From: Ephydatia muelleri
Lineage: Eukaryota; Porifera; Demospongiae; Spongillida; Spongillidae
DNA length: 64,000 nt
Reading direction: 5' to 3'
Assembly (NCBI GenBank): GCA_013339895.1
Contig: JABACO010000010.1
Coordinates: 6,461,445 to 6,525,444, forward strand
Below are positions 12,455 through 24,000 of this stretch, piece after piece (the stretch's first letter is position 1; every line of letters begins with the position of its first letter). The translations under genes and the position numbers were made by a program. Below the pieces are notes generated by a model. It had not been told where the DNA came from. It searched no databases and saw nothing but the letters and a program-made list of their open reading frames with translations.

Positions 12455-14060
12455 TTATATCTCCCGCAGTGCATGAATGACAGAAAGGCACCAGTAACTG
12501 GGGCACCCTTCACATACCAGTAACTCAATGCTTTTGCGTGTGACACTCCTAACCTGGTTGAAGAAGTTATGCTGCTAGTCGAAATGGCAAGGTGTAATAT
12601 TCCCGGGCTGACCAATGAGCAGGAGGTTTGAGGTGAGCTGTCCCCAGTTGTACCTCTTCTTCCTCTCGTTCAACCACTGCCAGTTGAAGTGAACAAAGTC
12701 GTGTTTGATTGGCTCACCCACGGCATCCGTCAGGGCATCCTGGTAGTAGATCGCTTCATTGTCGTTTTTAGCTATCCTCTTCCTCAACTCATCGGCAAAC
12801 TTTGAGAACGTCCACTCTCTTTTTCGCATCGGTTCACGGAACCCGGAATCGGGAATAACCTGGCAGGAGAGGAGATGTGACCAGCATTTAACCCCAACCA
12901 TACTAATAGGGTCAACCTGTGTGGTCACATGCATGTCCAAACTTCTATTTAGAGCCATCTCAGACTAAAGAGAGCATGAATTATGCCACAGTGCACATGT
13001 ACCTCTATTTGAGGAAGCGTGCACACAGGACACACGTACACAGCCCACAGGTGAGCCCAAAACACCAAGCAATGCTACTATCACACACAAGAATTCGAAT
13101 GCAGCATTCCATAGTACTTTGAGAGGGTGGATGCCAATTCATCCATAGCACAGACTACTCCAGACTCCAAATACCTTTCCCCTAACTCTACACTGTGCGA
13201 GACATGATCCTCTCCATTCAATATGGTTTTGAATGAACCCAGCCCACACACCACCTGATCACACCAGATACCATTATTAGCAAAGCCAACAGAACAGCCT
13301 ACACATGTACTGTAGTTGCCCCTACATGCACACGTGTGCAGTACACTATCTATCAATACAGAGCAGCTTGTGACAAAGACAAACAAAAATTAGATTGCAG
13401 TTGGTACAATGTACTGTATATCAAAATCACAAATTTGTCAAACAAATCTAAATTTTTGCCTTACTATTTGATAAATTATTTTACAACAACAACAAATGGC
13501 ACTGTGTTGGGGCAAATTGGTGTCCATATTAGTGGCTAGCATCTCTGCAGGCTCAAGGCATAAGCCATACCACCTGTACAGCTGCACATAAGGCTAGTTA
13601 CAATATGGCACCACACCTACTTTGTTCGCATCATACATACTTCCTTATGTTAACCCCTTCCCTACCCACTGGTTTACCTTTTTTTCATTGTAGAACTTGA
13701 ACTTTCTATTGTCCTTGGAGATGTACACCGTGTGCTTATTGGAGCCCATGTGCTGCTCCAGATAGGGGAGTGTCCACTTAATGGCGGGGGCAATCAGGTT
13801 TCTGCCAGTCAGTAACACTGGTTGCTATGGCGCGGAGATGATGAGTGTAGTGTTAACTGTGCAAACATGTTAACTTGTCCTGCTGAATTTCATAAAGACG
13901 AAATATTTAAATCAGATACATAAACAATTTGTTAGGGTCAGTCTGTATTTTCTTATGATTAGTACCATCTGTTTACAAAAAACAACCATTCACTTGAACT
14001 GCATTGCACAAATAAATATTTATTTAAAGGTTTCCAAGTTGCTAACTTTTTTTACCATTC

Positions 14061-14192
14061 CCATATGCTGGACATGGCTCCAAGTCTTCATTGATCCAAT
14101 GATGAGCAAGCCTGTTTGCTTCTTGGTATGCACTGCTCTGTTGTGGAATGTTTTGCATTACATTCATTAGGACCACATCATAGAGGTTACTC
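14061..14192 (-). pseudogene. orphan cytoplasmic-tail exon of the Ig-FN3 receptor family
   Basis: The minus strand reads NVMQNIPQQSSAYQEANRL followed by AHHWINEDLEPCPAYG. This matches the tail exon of the 21-28 kb receptor (EQNIAYEKAIRP, HHWTREELEPCPAYG) at the C-terminus and in the spacing of Gln-x-x-x-Ala-Tyr motifs. No matching TM, FN3 or Ig exon was found just upstream, so it looks like a stranded exon of another family member. It sits 0.7 kb outside the duplicated block. Confidence 0.7.
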
Positions 14193-14469
14193 CTGTCTCC
14201 TTGGTACATGTATAACATGATGATTACATAAACTGCAGCATGACAACACTATCTGATACCTGCCACATCTCTGGTATAACCTGACAACTGTCTTGGAACT
14301 TATAATTGATTGATATCAATATCAATTTTAGCATTCAGTGCCATTCACATACCCAGTTTTACACCAGAAAATTGACTAAACTTCTATTCATAGTAGAAAT
14401 AATCAATTTACATTTTTAGAAACACACTTTAGTCATGAATTAAATACCATGCAGCCATTCTCTATGAGA

Positions 14470-14655
14470 AGGCAATAATGGTGTAAAAAGCAAGGAAACA
14501 AGGAAAGGGACTAGCAATTTAATAGTCCTATATTTAGCACATGAATAACATAATGCCCTACAGATGTGCTAAATATAGGACTGTTTTATTGTTTGACCTT
14601 CAAATCCTATATACCACCAACTTCCCGTAGACAATGTTTTAGTTACTTGTTTCAT
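14470..14655. mobile_element. degenerate foldback MITE, same family as 23172-23462
   Basis: It shares GGTGTAAAAAGCAAGGAAAC, TATTTAGCACA and the end block TATACCACCAACTTCCCGTA with the hairpin element at 23.2 kb. The inner arms AGTCCTATATTTAGCACAT and ATGTGCTAAATATAGGACT are mutual inverted repeats. Divergence from the 23 kb copy suggests an older insertion. A poly-C tract follows at 14683-14710. Confidence 0.7.
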
Positions 14656-15371
14656 AGTTATCGCGCGCCTCTGAGTGGTTCATCCCCCCCCCCCCCCCCC
14701 CCCCCCCCCCGGCATGGTACTCTTCCAGCCAATTCTGAAGCAATTTTTAGTGTTCCGAGCTAGGTGTGGTCAAGAATTAGTCCGGGACTGGGTACGAGGA
14801 GGGGTATTAGTCCCGCATTACCATAGATATTATAGTTAGTTATATGTAACTATGGCAGTACCAACCCTTTGATCTCTAGAGCCACGGTTGTATGCGGCTG
14901 GAAACTAGGTTTATAATTAGAATATTACGGTACCTGTCCAATAGATAGCTGAATAACTCCTCATTAAAAATGCCTGTCTTTCAAAGCTCACAACACTTCA
15001 GTACAGCTGTAAAAATATACATCCTTATAAGATGAATACTACACAATGCTTCAGCCTCTTATTATAATGAACACGCATTCTATAAATTGCGCAGCAACTT
15101 AATGCGCAAGCAGTGTTTATATAGCCACGCGGCACTTTATTTGGAAGGGCGGGTACAAGATCCTATATTGCGCCCCTCCTGCACAAGGGTTGGAGGTAAG
15201 ACTAGTCTTTTCGTAAGGCAAAGGCATGCCAAAAATAGAGTCGATGAACCGCTTCCGTCGACGAATTTTCTGTCTTCACTAAACACGCGAGTGTATCTTA
15301 TGAATAATCGATGCGTGTTGTGGTCATTGTGTGAACACATGCACATAGGTTACAAGTACATGTACATCAGA

Positions 15372-18300
15372 ATGGACTACCACATCAAGCAACTGCCGCT
15401 GCATTGCAGAGTATGTGGACACAGGGTGATAAAGAGGAAAAGCAAAAAGGAGATCTATGAATGCAAAGCATTTGCAGCTGATCTGCAGCTTGCTTTTTCT
15501 ATCAATACCCTTACTGATAACCCACAAGTGCACCCTGAACACTTCTGCAAAAGCTGTCATCTTTCAATGACGAGAGGTATCAGTGCCAGGGCAGAAGGAG
15601 TGCACCATAGATGTGCACTCACACCATTTGTATGGGCAGTGCATGCAAATGAAGGGTGTAAGGTACATGTATATGCTTTTATGCAACATAATCAGTATAC
15701 AGAATCATATCACAGGTGTGTGAGCATTTCAAAGTCAGTGCAAGAGGTCATGTCAGGAAGCATACAGTTGGCAGAGGTCGTCAATCAGGACTCACACCTA
15801 ATATGTTCATTGCACATCTTTTGAAGATTGCCCCTCCTCCGATCTTCTCACATGAGCCCCACCCACCATTGGCAAGCCAAAACAGTTCCACTGTCCTGAA
15901 TGAGTTGAAGTGTGTGGTCTGTTCAAACATTGTAACACAGCCCCTTGAACTGCCATGTCGTAAGCTGGCCTGTACCAGATGTGTTGTGGAGCGGGTAGCA
16001 GCATCATCCCCAGTGTGTCCTTGCTGCTCAGAGGACAGCACCCTGGTACCCACAGGAATACGACCAGCACCTAATGCTATTGTAATCTTGCTGAAGGATG
16101 TACTGGTCCAGTGTGCAGAGTGCCACAGAGATGTGAAGGCTGGTTGCTATGAAGAGCACGAGTGTACACCATCTCTTACTCTTGTGGAGGAAAGAGAAGC
16201 AGCGGCACTGCTGAAGAGGGCCATCTCCACTAGCCCTGATCAAGGCATAATACAACTGCCTACAGGAGGAACAGTTAAGTGTATTCAGTCTCACTTATGT
16301 TGTTATTTCATACTAAACCATACCTGTACATGTACCTTATAGCCAATGACATTCATGCATGTAACCAAAGCCCGACATCCGACCTCAGCTGCTTGTTCTA
16401 GAACAGTCAAAACAAGGTGTTCAGAGATGCAAACAGCAAGAAGCATTGTCAGTGGAGGGGAACCATCTGACCTAATGAAGAAGGAGGTGCTCACTCTGAG
16501 TGATGAAGAGAGAAAGTCTCTTTTGCAGAAGGCAGGCATCACAAACGTTGCAATTGACTCGGCTCAAGTATTGGCTATAAAAGCTGGCCTGGCTATTCCC
16601 TGGAACAAAATGAGACTGCTTAGACGGTAAAACATTGCATAAAATCTATCAAAATTACCTTTCCTTGTCCAGGTGGCTCAAAACATCAGGAGTTTCTCTA
16701 GCTGGGGAGGAGAGGATGCGCCACATCTGCAGACGCATCGTGGGTGATAACTTGAAAGGGGAGATGGCTCTGTTTTCATTTCCTCACACTTCCGGTGGTG
16801 AAGAGCTTAGGGGAGCTCCACTGGTTTATATTCCAGACCTGGTTCAAAAGGTTGTTGACCTATTGGAAGAGAATGAAAGGTTAGGAGGTCAAGACATAAC
16901 CTTACACAATAATTTTAACCCAATGTAGGACAGGACGGCTTACCTGGCATGATGGGGTCATTCCTGTTAGTGAGATATGAAAGCTTGGAGGGGACAAAGG
17001 AGGCGGCTCATTCAAGATGAACTTCCAAATAGTGAATGTTGCTGCGCCAAACTCTGTCCACAACACCTGCGTGTTTTGCTGCTTTGAAGCAGGTGACACA
17101 GTCACCAACCTCCACATAGCACTTGACCGCTATAAAGATCAAGTAACACACCTACAAGGAATGAAGTGGAGGTAGGAAAGTTAATATTAAATGATTAAAA
17201 TGAGAATTACACAAACAGGCAATACACACTCAAGTTGTTCATGTGTGGAGACTATGAGTTCCTGACAAGAATGTATGGGCTGTCAGGAGCAAATGGTATG
17301 TGACTAAGTGGGTACAAGACATGAAGTGTACGAACATTGTACCCTTAGGATGCTACCCGTGTTTGTATTGTTTGGCTCACCATAAGAACTTGGTAACACC
17401 TCTCTCAGTTAGAGGACAAGCTCCACCAAGAACATTTGAAACTATCTGTGCTGATCATCAGCACTACATTGCTTCAGGGGTTGACAAGAAGGAGGCACAA
17501 CACTTCTATAACTGCATTACTGAACCTATTTTCAACATCCCCATTTCACAAGTAAGTATAGATAATTTGCCAAGAACCGAACTGTTCTGTATGATAACGC
17601 ACACATGCACATGCATGTGTGCACTCACATGCTAGGTTTGCCCACCTGGACTCCACATCACTTTGGGCATCTTTACCAAGATTTATGGGTTGCTTGAAGA
17701 TCAGTGTCATACCTTTGACCTTGAGCTGGCTATGTATTCAAGAGAGGATGCCCACTCCAGCTTCTCCACATATAGCCAAGTGCTGCAAAAGCTTCGCATG
17801 TTACAAGCGGAGCTGGAGCTAGCTCATAAGTCATACGATGCCTTGCAGCAAATGGCAACATATGCGTCACTAGTTGTTGGGGAGAAAGATCCAGTCACTA
17901 TGGATTTCTTTAAGCAATGTGAAGACAAAATGACATCTCTCAAACAACTAGTAAGCCATGCAGTTGATAATGAGTATTGAAACATGCACCAATCACATGC
18001 ACTAGGAAACAGAGGTAGCCAACTGCACTGCCACAGTGAAAAAAGGATTTTCAGTAAAAGATGGTCCCTTTGTTAAAGAGCTAGATTCTGCATTGCAGTC
18101 AATAGGAGTACACCGCCAGCAATACTTTGGAGGTGCCTTCATTGGCAACCATGTACACAAGGCTCTAAAGGTACTAAATGTAACTTTAAAAGCAGTGATG
18201 ATCATGCTTTTCACATTACAGCTATCTAACATCCAGACACTGTGCCAGTCATTGATTCAAACTGCACAGAACAGATTGCCCCACCGATCTACAGAGATAC

Positions 18301-18765
18301 AACACCGGACAGAAATTCTGGTCAATACATTTTCATTGTTTGCTAGATGCCACAACATCTATGACCAGAATTTCATTAATGAGGCACAAACTTGCGCTCT
18401 AGGTGAGTTTCTACGAGTTCATGTGAACTCTGACTATACAATTGATTTCTCCAGAACAGGCAATCGGACAGTTCATGGGATTCTTTCGTAAATCCTTCCC
18501 AGAGGCAACAGTTCCCATAAAGATGCACATTCTGGAGGACCATGCTACTCCATGGGCAAATTCAACCCATGTTGGATTTGGCCTCCTAGGGGAACAGGGG
18601 GCTGAGTCCATTCATGCCAAGTTTACAAGACTTGGCTTGGCATATACAGTAGTTACTGACAAAGTAAAGCATCTGATGTGTATTGTAAAGGAACACTTGC
18701 TCAGTATAGCCCCACAAGTTGCAGCTGCCATCCCCCCACCACAGAAGAGGAAAAAAATTATTTAG
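15372..18765 (+). CDS. RAG1-like protein (NTD + RING/ZF + RNase H-fold core), 11 exons, copy 1
   Basis: Exons: 15372-15662, 15716-16280 (weak donor), 16371-16626, 16673-16879, 16929-17171, 17219-17295, 17349-17551, 17636-17950, 18006-18170, 18222-18402, 18455-18765; phases match at every junction. The N-terminus has HCRVCGH...VHPEHFCKSCHLSM, as in the RAG1 zinc-binding NTD. Next come a RING (CVVCSN, CRKLACTRC, CPCC) and a following zinc finger (VQCAEC, EEHEC), like the RAG1 dimerisation domain. The core shows LGGDKGGGSFKMNF (RAG1: CDGMGD), PNSVHNTCVFCCFEAGD, CYPCLYC (CxxC), PGLHITLGIFTKIY (RAG1: ALHCDIGNAAEFYKIF), MHILEDH (HxxxxH) and GEQGAESIHAKF with the Glu. RAG1 is a DNA recombinase of transposon (Transib) ancestry. 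Copy 1 has an in-frame TGA at 16978-16980 where copy 2 has TGG CTA. The start at 15372 is the last Met before the zinc region. Numerous introns fit an old host gene or a spliced transposon gene. Confidence 0.85.
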
Positions 18766-18913
18766 ACCTCACCTCACATACTTCTTCAAACTCTTGTGCT
18801 CTGTGCACATGATTCATAGAGGTGCCTTCATCATCATCAGTTAGGTCTGATGCACGCACGGGCGGGGTATGCCATCAGGCAGTCGACAGCTAGCTGCAAT
18901 TCTAAACCTTCAA

Positions 18914-18916
<3 letters not shown>

Positions 18917-18998
<82 letters not shown>
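18917..18998. repeat. (GA)n microsatellite, copy 1
   Basis: A perfect GA run 150 bp after the RAG1-like stop codon. In the second block copy (55438-55562) the same tract is longer and riddled with irregular interruptions. Confidence 0.95.
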
Positions 18999-18999
<1 letters not shown>

Positions 19000-19876
19000 G
19001 ATGCATGGTTTATATAAACATACCGTTTTTACCTTTCCATACGACCCTTCCTTTTGCCCCGATGAATAAGTATGCGCGGAATAGCCAACAAAAATGGCGA
19101 TTTTAAAAGCTTAGAACACCACTTCAGAAAATTCGTCGACACACACCTTTGGTAGAAACAAGTACCGCTATCTAAATACCATAAAGGTATAGTTGTTTTT
19201 TAGCCCATCGGTGTGCACGAGAGCTACTAAAGTCTTCACAACGTATTTAGGTCAGTACGCACTGAAATAAGTATCTTACTTCAGGCCACAAAACTGACAC
19301 TTTTTTTTGTGTGGTAAGGCCACGTGATTTGATGCCCTGAAAGGTCAGAGGTGTTTCTTAACCATAGTATGGCTTATAGGTGTTTATTGTCCTCAGTGTG
19401 CTCGGTGTATAGCGCATTCCAACGGGCATCGGTTGTCCGGTTCGTTGCTATGGGACGGCAAATCGATTTCAAAATTATTGGGCGGAGGGCCTAGTTTCCA
19501 CGCGTTCAATGAGAGCAAACAGCCGTGCTCTACAACCGCGCGGGTTTTGCCACATAAAACAACGATCGACAAAACAGCTCATTTTTGTCTTCTCGTTCGA
19601 TTTAAACAACAAGCTTAACGATCCGATCGTCGGGAGTCTCGTTAGAAACAAGTCGCGTGTTTTTAATGACTTCATAGTCGGCGTCAAATCCCTATATGGA
19701 AGTTTCTAGCCGATTCACGTTTTCAGTGTATTTACTAATAAAGGAAGTGTAATCTAACGCTGGCTGGTTTAATAGTTATCTTTTTGCTCTGCTCAAAAGG
19801 ATTCATGATAAATTATGTGCACATAATGGCATCAGAACAGACATTATCTCTGTAACAGAGATTAACGTTACGCAGA

Positions 19877-19942
19877 ATGGAAGTAGCTCCGGGTTGGTCA
19901 GTCGCTGCTGCCGTGCTTCTTCTTGCCGGCCTAGTTATCTAG
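19877..19942 (+). other. 21-codon hydrophobic micro-ORF
   Basis: ATG to TAG encodes MEVAPGWSVAAAVLLLAGLV plus one residue, shaped like a leader peptide or short membrane peptide. It is identical in the second copy (56442-56507). It may be a real small peptide or the first exon of a gene not otherwise recognised. No supporting downstream exon was found, so it is uncertain. Confidence 0.25.
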
Positions 19943-20269
19943 TTAGTGTTGGGGAGGTGGAGTCAGGGACACGCCCCTCACGGCTGGGGGTGTGCCAGTT
20001 CTGCGAGGTCCCGAGCAGACCAACCCTGACTCTCATCACGTTGTCAGGTAGCCAGTCAGACAACGGAGAAGAAAAAAAAAAAAAGGAATCTGCACGTGTT
20101 GGCTGCGAAGCTTCGCTCTGCAGTGCGCCAGCGCGAAGTCGTAGTCACGTGATCCTGCTAATCGTGCCGTCACGACTACGCCCTCCTTGTGGGGCGTGTA
20201 TAAGGGGTGCTTCGTTAACCCAGTTTAACTACGTTAAACTGTATTAATTGTCACTGAGTAGGGTATCTG
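19943..20269. other. GC-rich, CpG-bearing stretch, possible promoter
   Basis: More GC- and CpG-rich than its surroundings, with CACGTG, two inverted GTAGTCACG/CGTCACGACTAC words and GTATAAGG near 20197, then a GTTTAACTACGTTAAAC palindrome. This suggests a regulatory region, but no transcript is placed. A 117-codon open frame runs through it without a known domain. Confidence 0.25.
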
Positions 20270-20282
20270 TAGTCATTAGTTG

Positions 20283-20686
20283 CTTCACTTCATTGAATGC
20301 TGCTTCACGAATCACAATAAAGCCTCCATCAAATCATTCACCTTCTCTGGGTCTTGCACAAACCCTTCTGCATGCACAGGCTACCCACAGTATTTCCCTT
20401 GCTTTAAACAAACACATTTGCTCAAGTATTTGCTGCATAATCATTACGTATTCATCTTCATTAGTTCCAGCCACAGTGATGGCATCGAGAAGGCATTGTG
20501 GATTGGGGATCCTTTCCAACACCCTCTCAATGACCTGTTGCCAGGTAGCAAGTGCATGTGCTATACCAACCACTCATCAATCGAGGGTGGATAATTTTTC
20601 CACCTATCATCAAACTCGATCATAAAGTCATCAACCAATGCCCATGCAGTGTACTCCAAGTTATGAGGATCATGGATGCCTTCATA
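20283..20686 (-). pseudogene. unidentified conserved-looking ORF, copy 1
   Basis: The minus strand encodes NYPPSIDEWL..., then LATWQQVIERVLERIPNPQC, LLDAITVAGTNEDEYVMIMQ and FKAREILWVACACRRVCARP. In the second copy (56870-57220) the same protein is open for at least 116 codons. Here the frame is interrupted by small indels. Composition looks coding (amphipathic helices). I do not recognise the family. It lies between the RAG1-like gene and the receptor tail exon. Confidence 0.4.
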
Positions 20687-20812
20687 CTAAGTCATTCTCT
20701 TTGAGAATAAGTCATAAGACAGGGTGCACTAGCTATACAATGAGCAACTCCACACGCATATCTGCATACGTTATAATTAATAAAGCTATTGCTTCAACTT
20801 ATTTCCATTCTT

Positions 20813-20856
20813 TCGAGAAAGAAATGAGTATGATTGTATACTCATTTCTTTCTACA
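20813..20856. repeat. short perfect hairpin
   Basis: AGAAAGAAATGAGTAT and its reverse complement ATACTCATTTCTTTCT are separated by six bases. No T-run or gene end is placed here, so function is unclear. Confidence 0.6.
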
Positions 20857-21040
20857 AAAATGGAATTTTTTGTGACATTAGTATCAATATTCTAGTAAAC
20901 AAAACATTTCTCATGTTGAATCTGAAGAATTATTGGAAGGATACATGTTATTTGATCATTACCTGCTAAGAGTAAAACATCATGCTAGCATAACACTCCC
21001 TGAGCTGTTGTGCATCATAAACATTTGATCAAGTTGCAAC

Positions 21041-24000
21041 TTAAACTACCACACCATAAGCTGGACATGGCTCCAATTCTTCTCTAGTCCAATGGTGAAC
21101 AGGTCTTATAGCCTTTTCATATGCAATGTTCTGTTCAAATTGCATTACATCGTTTGCTGCCAGATCCTTATTCCCTTCATATGCACTGTTCTGATCAAGT
21201 TGGATGAGTTTTGTTTTGCTATACTTGGAAGCCACCTGATATGCATTGTTCTGTTCAACAATGATACTTCCTATGTTTAATAAAAGTGAACATTCCCTAC
21301 TGCTACTCCTGCAGCATGACAATAAACTATTGTCGTACCTTTATGCTGACATCTGATGTACTTGCATGCACTTAAACAGATAGCACCCACAGCCATTGAT
21401 ATCATCAGCACAGTGGCACCACCGATAGCTCCAAATACTGAGTAATTATGTGTGCATAACGAAGTTGGATTTTGTTTGTAGTGTGTGCACAGACACTATG
21501 TATACTGTTAATGTGTGTGCATGTTCATAAATGTCATTGCTTACAAATGGAATTTGTTTTGTTGTATTCAACGGAGTCAACAGGACTGGCAGTGATGGTC
21601 GCCACAGTAAGAATTCTTGTGACAACCATTCTTTGAAACCCTACAGATTTGAAATACTCATGAGTCAGTTACAGTTCACACAAGCACAACAATCAGTGCT
21701 CCGTGCTTGTACTCATGGTAGTAATAACTCAAATAACATAACTCTTGATTATTCCATGCATGAGGTGGCTATTTGCACAAAGTAATCTGTTTGGATGATC
21801 TTTGTATACCATTTGTGTACATGTAAAAATAAAGGAAGTGTAATCTAACACTGGCTGGTTGGTTATCTTTTCAACTGATACATTTGCTCTGCTCAAAGGA
21901 ATGCAGCAGGATTCGTGATCAATGATATGTGCACTCTGTTACATGTACAAAGATAATCCAAACAGATTACTTGTGCAAATAGCCACCTCATGCATATAGT
22001 AAGCAACTACATACATGTACACATGATATCGTAATAATGGTACCTGGACTCAAGGCACTCCCTTGTAAGGTCATCAAGCATTAAATTCATAGCAATCACA
22101 ATGTCCCATTTAACAGGAGTATGGTATTATTATTAATGTCTACAAATGCTCCATATCGTGTTTTGGCAAGTCTGTAGTGCATCCAGTCCATCACTTGGCA
22201 AGAACATGCAAATATTATCTCTACCAGTCAGATAGACAGCACTTCATTGTAATATTCCACTTCAAACCATAAAACCATTAAACACTTTTCATTGCATTTT
22301 GGCACACATATCCAGCCTGATTCATTTTTCATTCCTCTAACCTGTCTTTGTCATTCCAATGTACGTAGCAGTGGCCACATTCCCATTCCCAGCACCATTG
22401 ACAGCAAAGAATGTGAACTCAATCATGCTTCCATAGTCTATAACGATGAGATCCCGTCCTCCATTCACTAAAGAGTCATTAACGTCAAGTGACATGGTGC
22501 ATACACTAGGGAATGTGCAGTCTGGATTGCTGGGGATATGTTTACATTCATATGTGCTTAAATTGCTGCACAAAATGTAATGGAGTATATCAGGTGAATA
22601 GTCAGTGACATCAAGAGAGAATGGAGCTCCCCAAAAGAACAGGAATGTTGTGTTGGAAAAGGTAACAAAGAAGTTATACGGAGCATCCAGAATACCTGAA
22701 AGTGTAATATTGTACATGTACTTGTTTAAAAAAGCAGATATATTGTTATTAGATACTGTTAAACTGCAGTTATGGATACATTGGGCAACAACACGATATG
22801 ACTATGTTAAGAGGAAGGGATTAATATGACTAGACATGTCATTTAGTAGATATATAGCTGCACATCTACACATACATTTCTCTTCAAGGGATTGTGGGTA
22901 GGAGCCATTCTGTGCTGGCCGTGACCAATGGCAAAGGTCCATCAACATCAGCCAACACCAGCCTTTCCACACTGGCTAGGTGAGCAGCCACTTGTGTAAA
23001 GACCTTCAATGGCTCTGGGCCCCAGGCTTGACACCTCTCCACTCTGCCATTGGTATGCCTTACCTGTCCGATTCTGCACACTTGGATCGTGCAATTTATT
23101 TATGTGAAAGTAGCCATTTGCTATATTACTAAATCTCGAATTATACACATGCAGAATAATTAGTACTACAAGTAAATAAAAACATTCTCTAACGAGAAAG
23201 TTGGTGGGCATATAGGATTGACAATGTTGGTGTAAAAAGCACGGAAACAAGTGTGACAGAAATGTTACTGGAAAATTGAAATAGGCCTATATTTAGCACA
23301 CTAACGTTATAACAGTACATGCCTGAGTAATGGGCTAAATATAGGCCTATTTCAATTTTCCAGTAACATTTCTGTCACACTTGTTTCCGTGCTTTTTACA
23401 CCAACATTGTCAATCCTATATGCCCACCAACTTTCTCGTTAGAGAATGTTTTTATTTACTTGTTTCATAAGTTTTTTTTTCTCCGTGTCAAAGAACTTAT
23501 AAACGCTTTGTTTTTACAATACGACTTTAATAATGAAAAGTAATAAATTAATGAACACATAATTAATTAAAAATGGTACGTATAATTGTTTTTAATATAA
23601 TTAATTATTTTGCCGCCTCCTCGGCCTCTTCTCCCTCCTCTTCCTCTTCTCCCCCCCCCCCCCCCCCGCCTTGGGTATGGCCATGCGGGTGGCGGGGGCA
23701 GAACTGGTACTGGCGGTGGGAGGGGCGCTGCTGGTGGTGGTGGTGGGACTAGCTCTGGGGGGGGGGGGGGGGGGCAGCGCTGCTGTTGGCCATGGTGGTG
23801 GGGCTAGCGCTGGCGGGGGCAGCGATGGGGCTAGCGCTGGCGGGGGCAGCGCTGCTGCTGATGGTGGGGCTAGCGTTGGCGGGGGCAGCGCTGCTGCTGG
23901 TGGTGAGGCTAGCGCTGGCGGGGGCAGCGCTGCTGCTGGTGGTGGGGCTAGCGCTGGCAGGGGAAGCGCTGCTGCTGGTGGTGGGGCTAGCGTTGGCGGG

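Noticed and set aside
14883-14905. CACGGTTG at the block edge as a RAG/Transib-type terminal repeat
   Set aside because: Resembles CACAGTG only loosely, and no inverted mate or 5 bp target duplication was found at the gene's other side.
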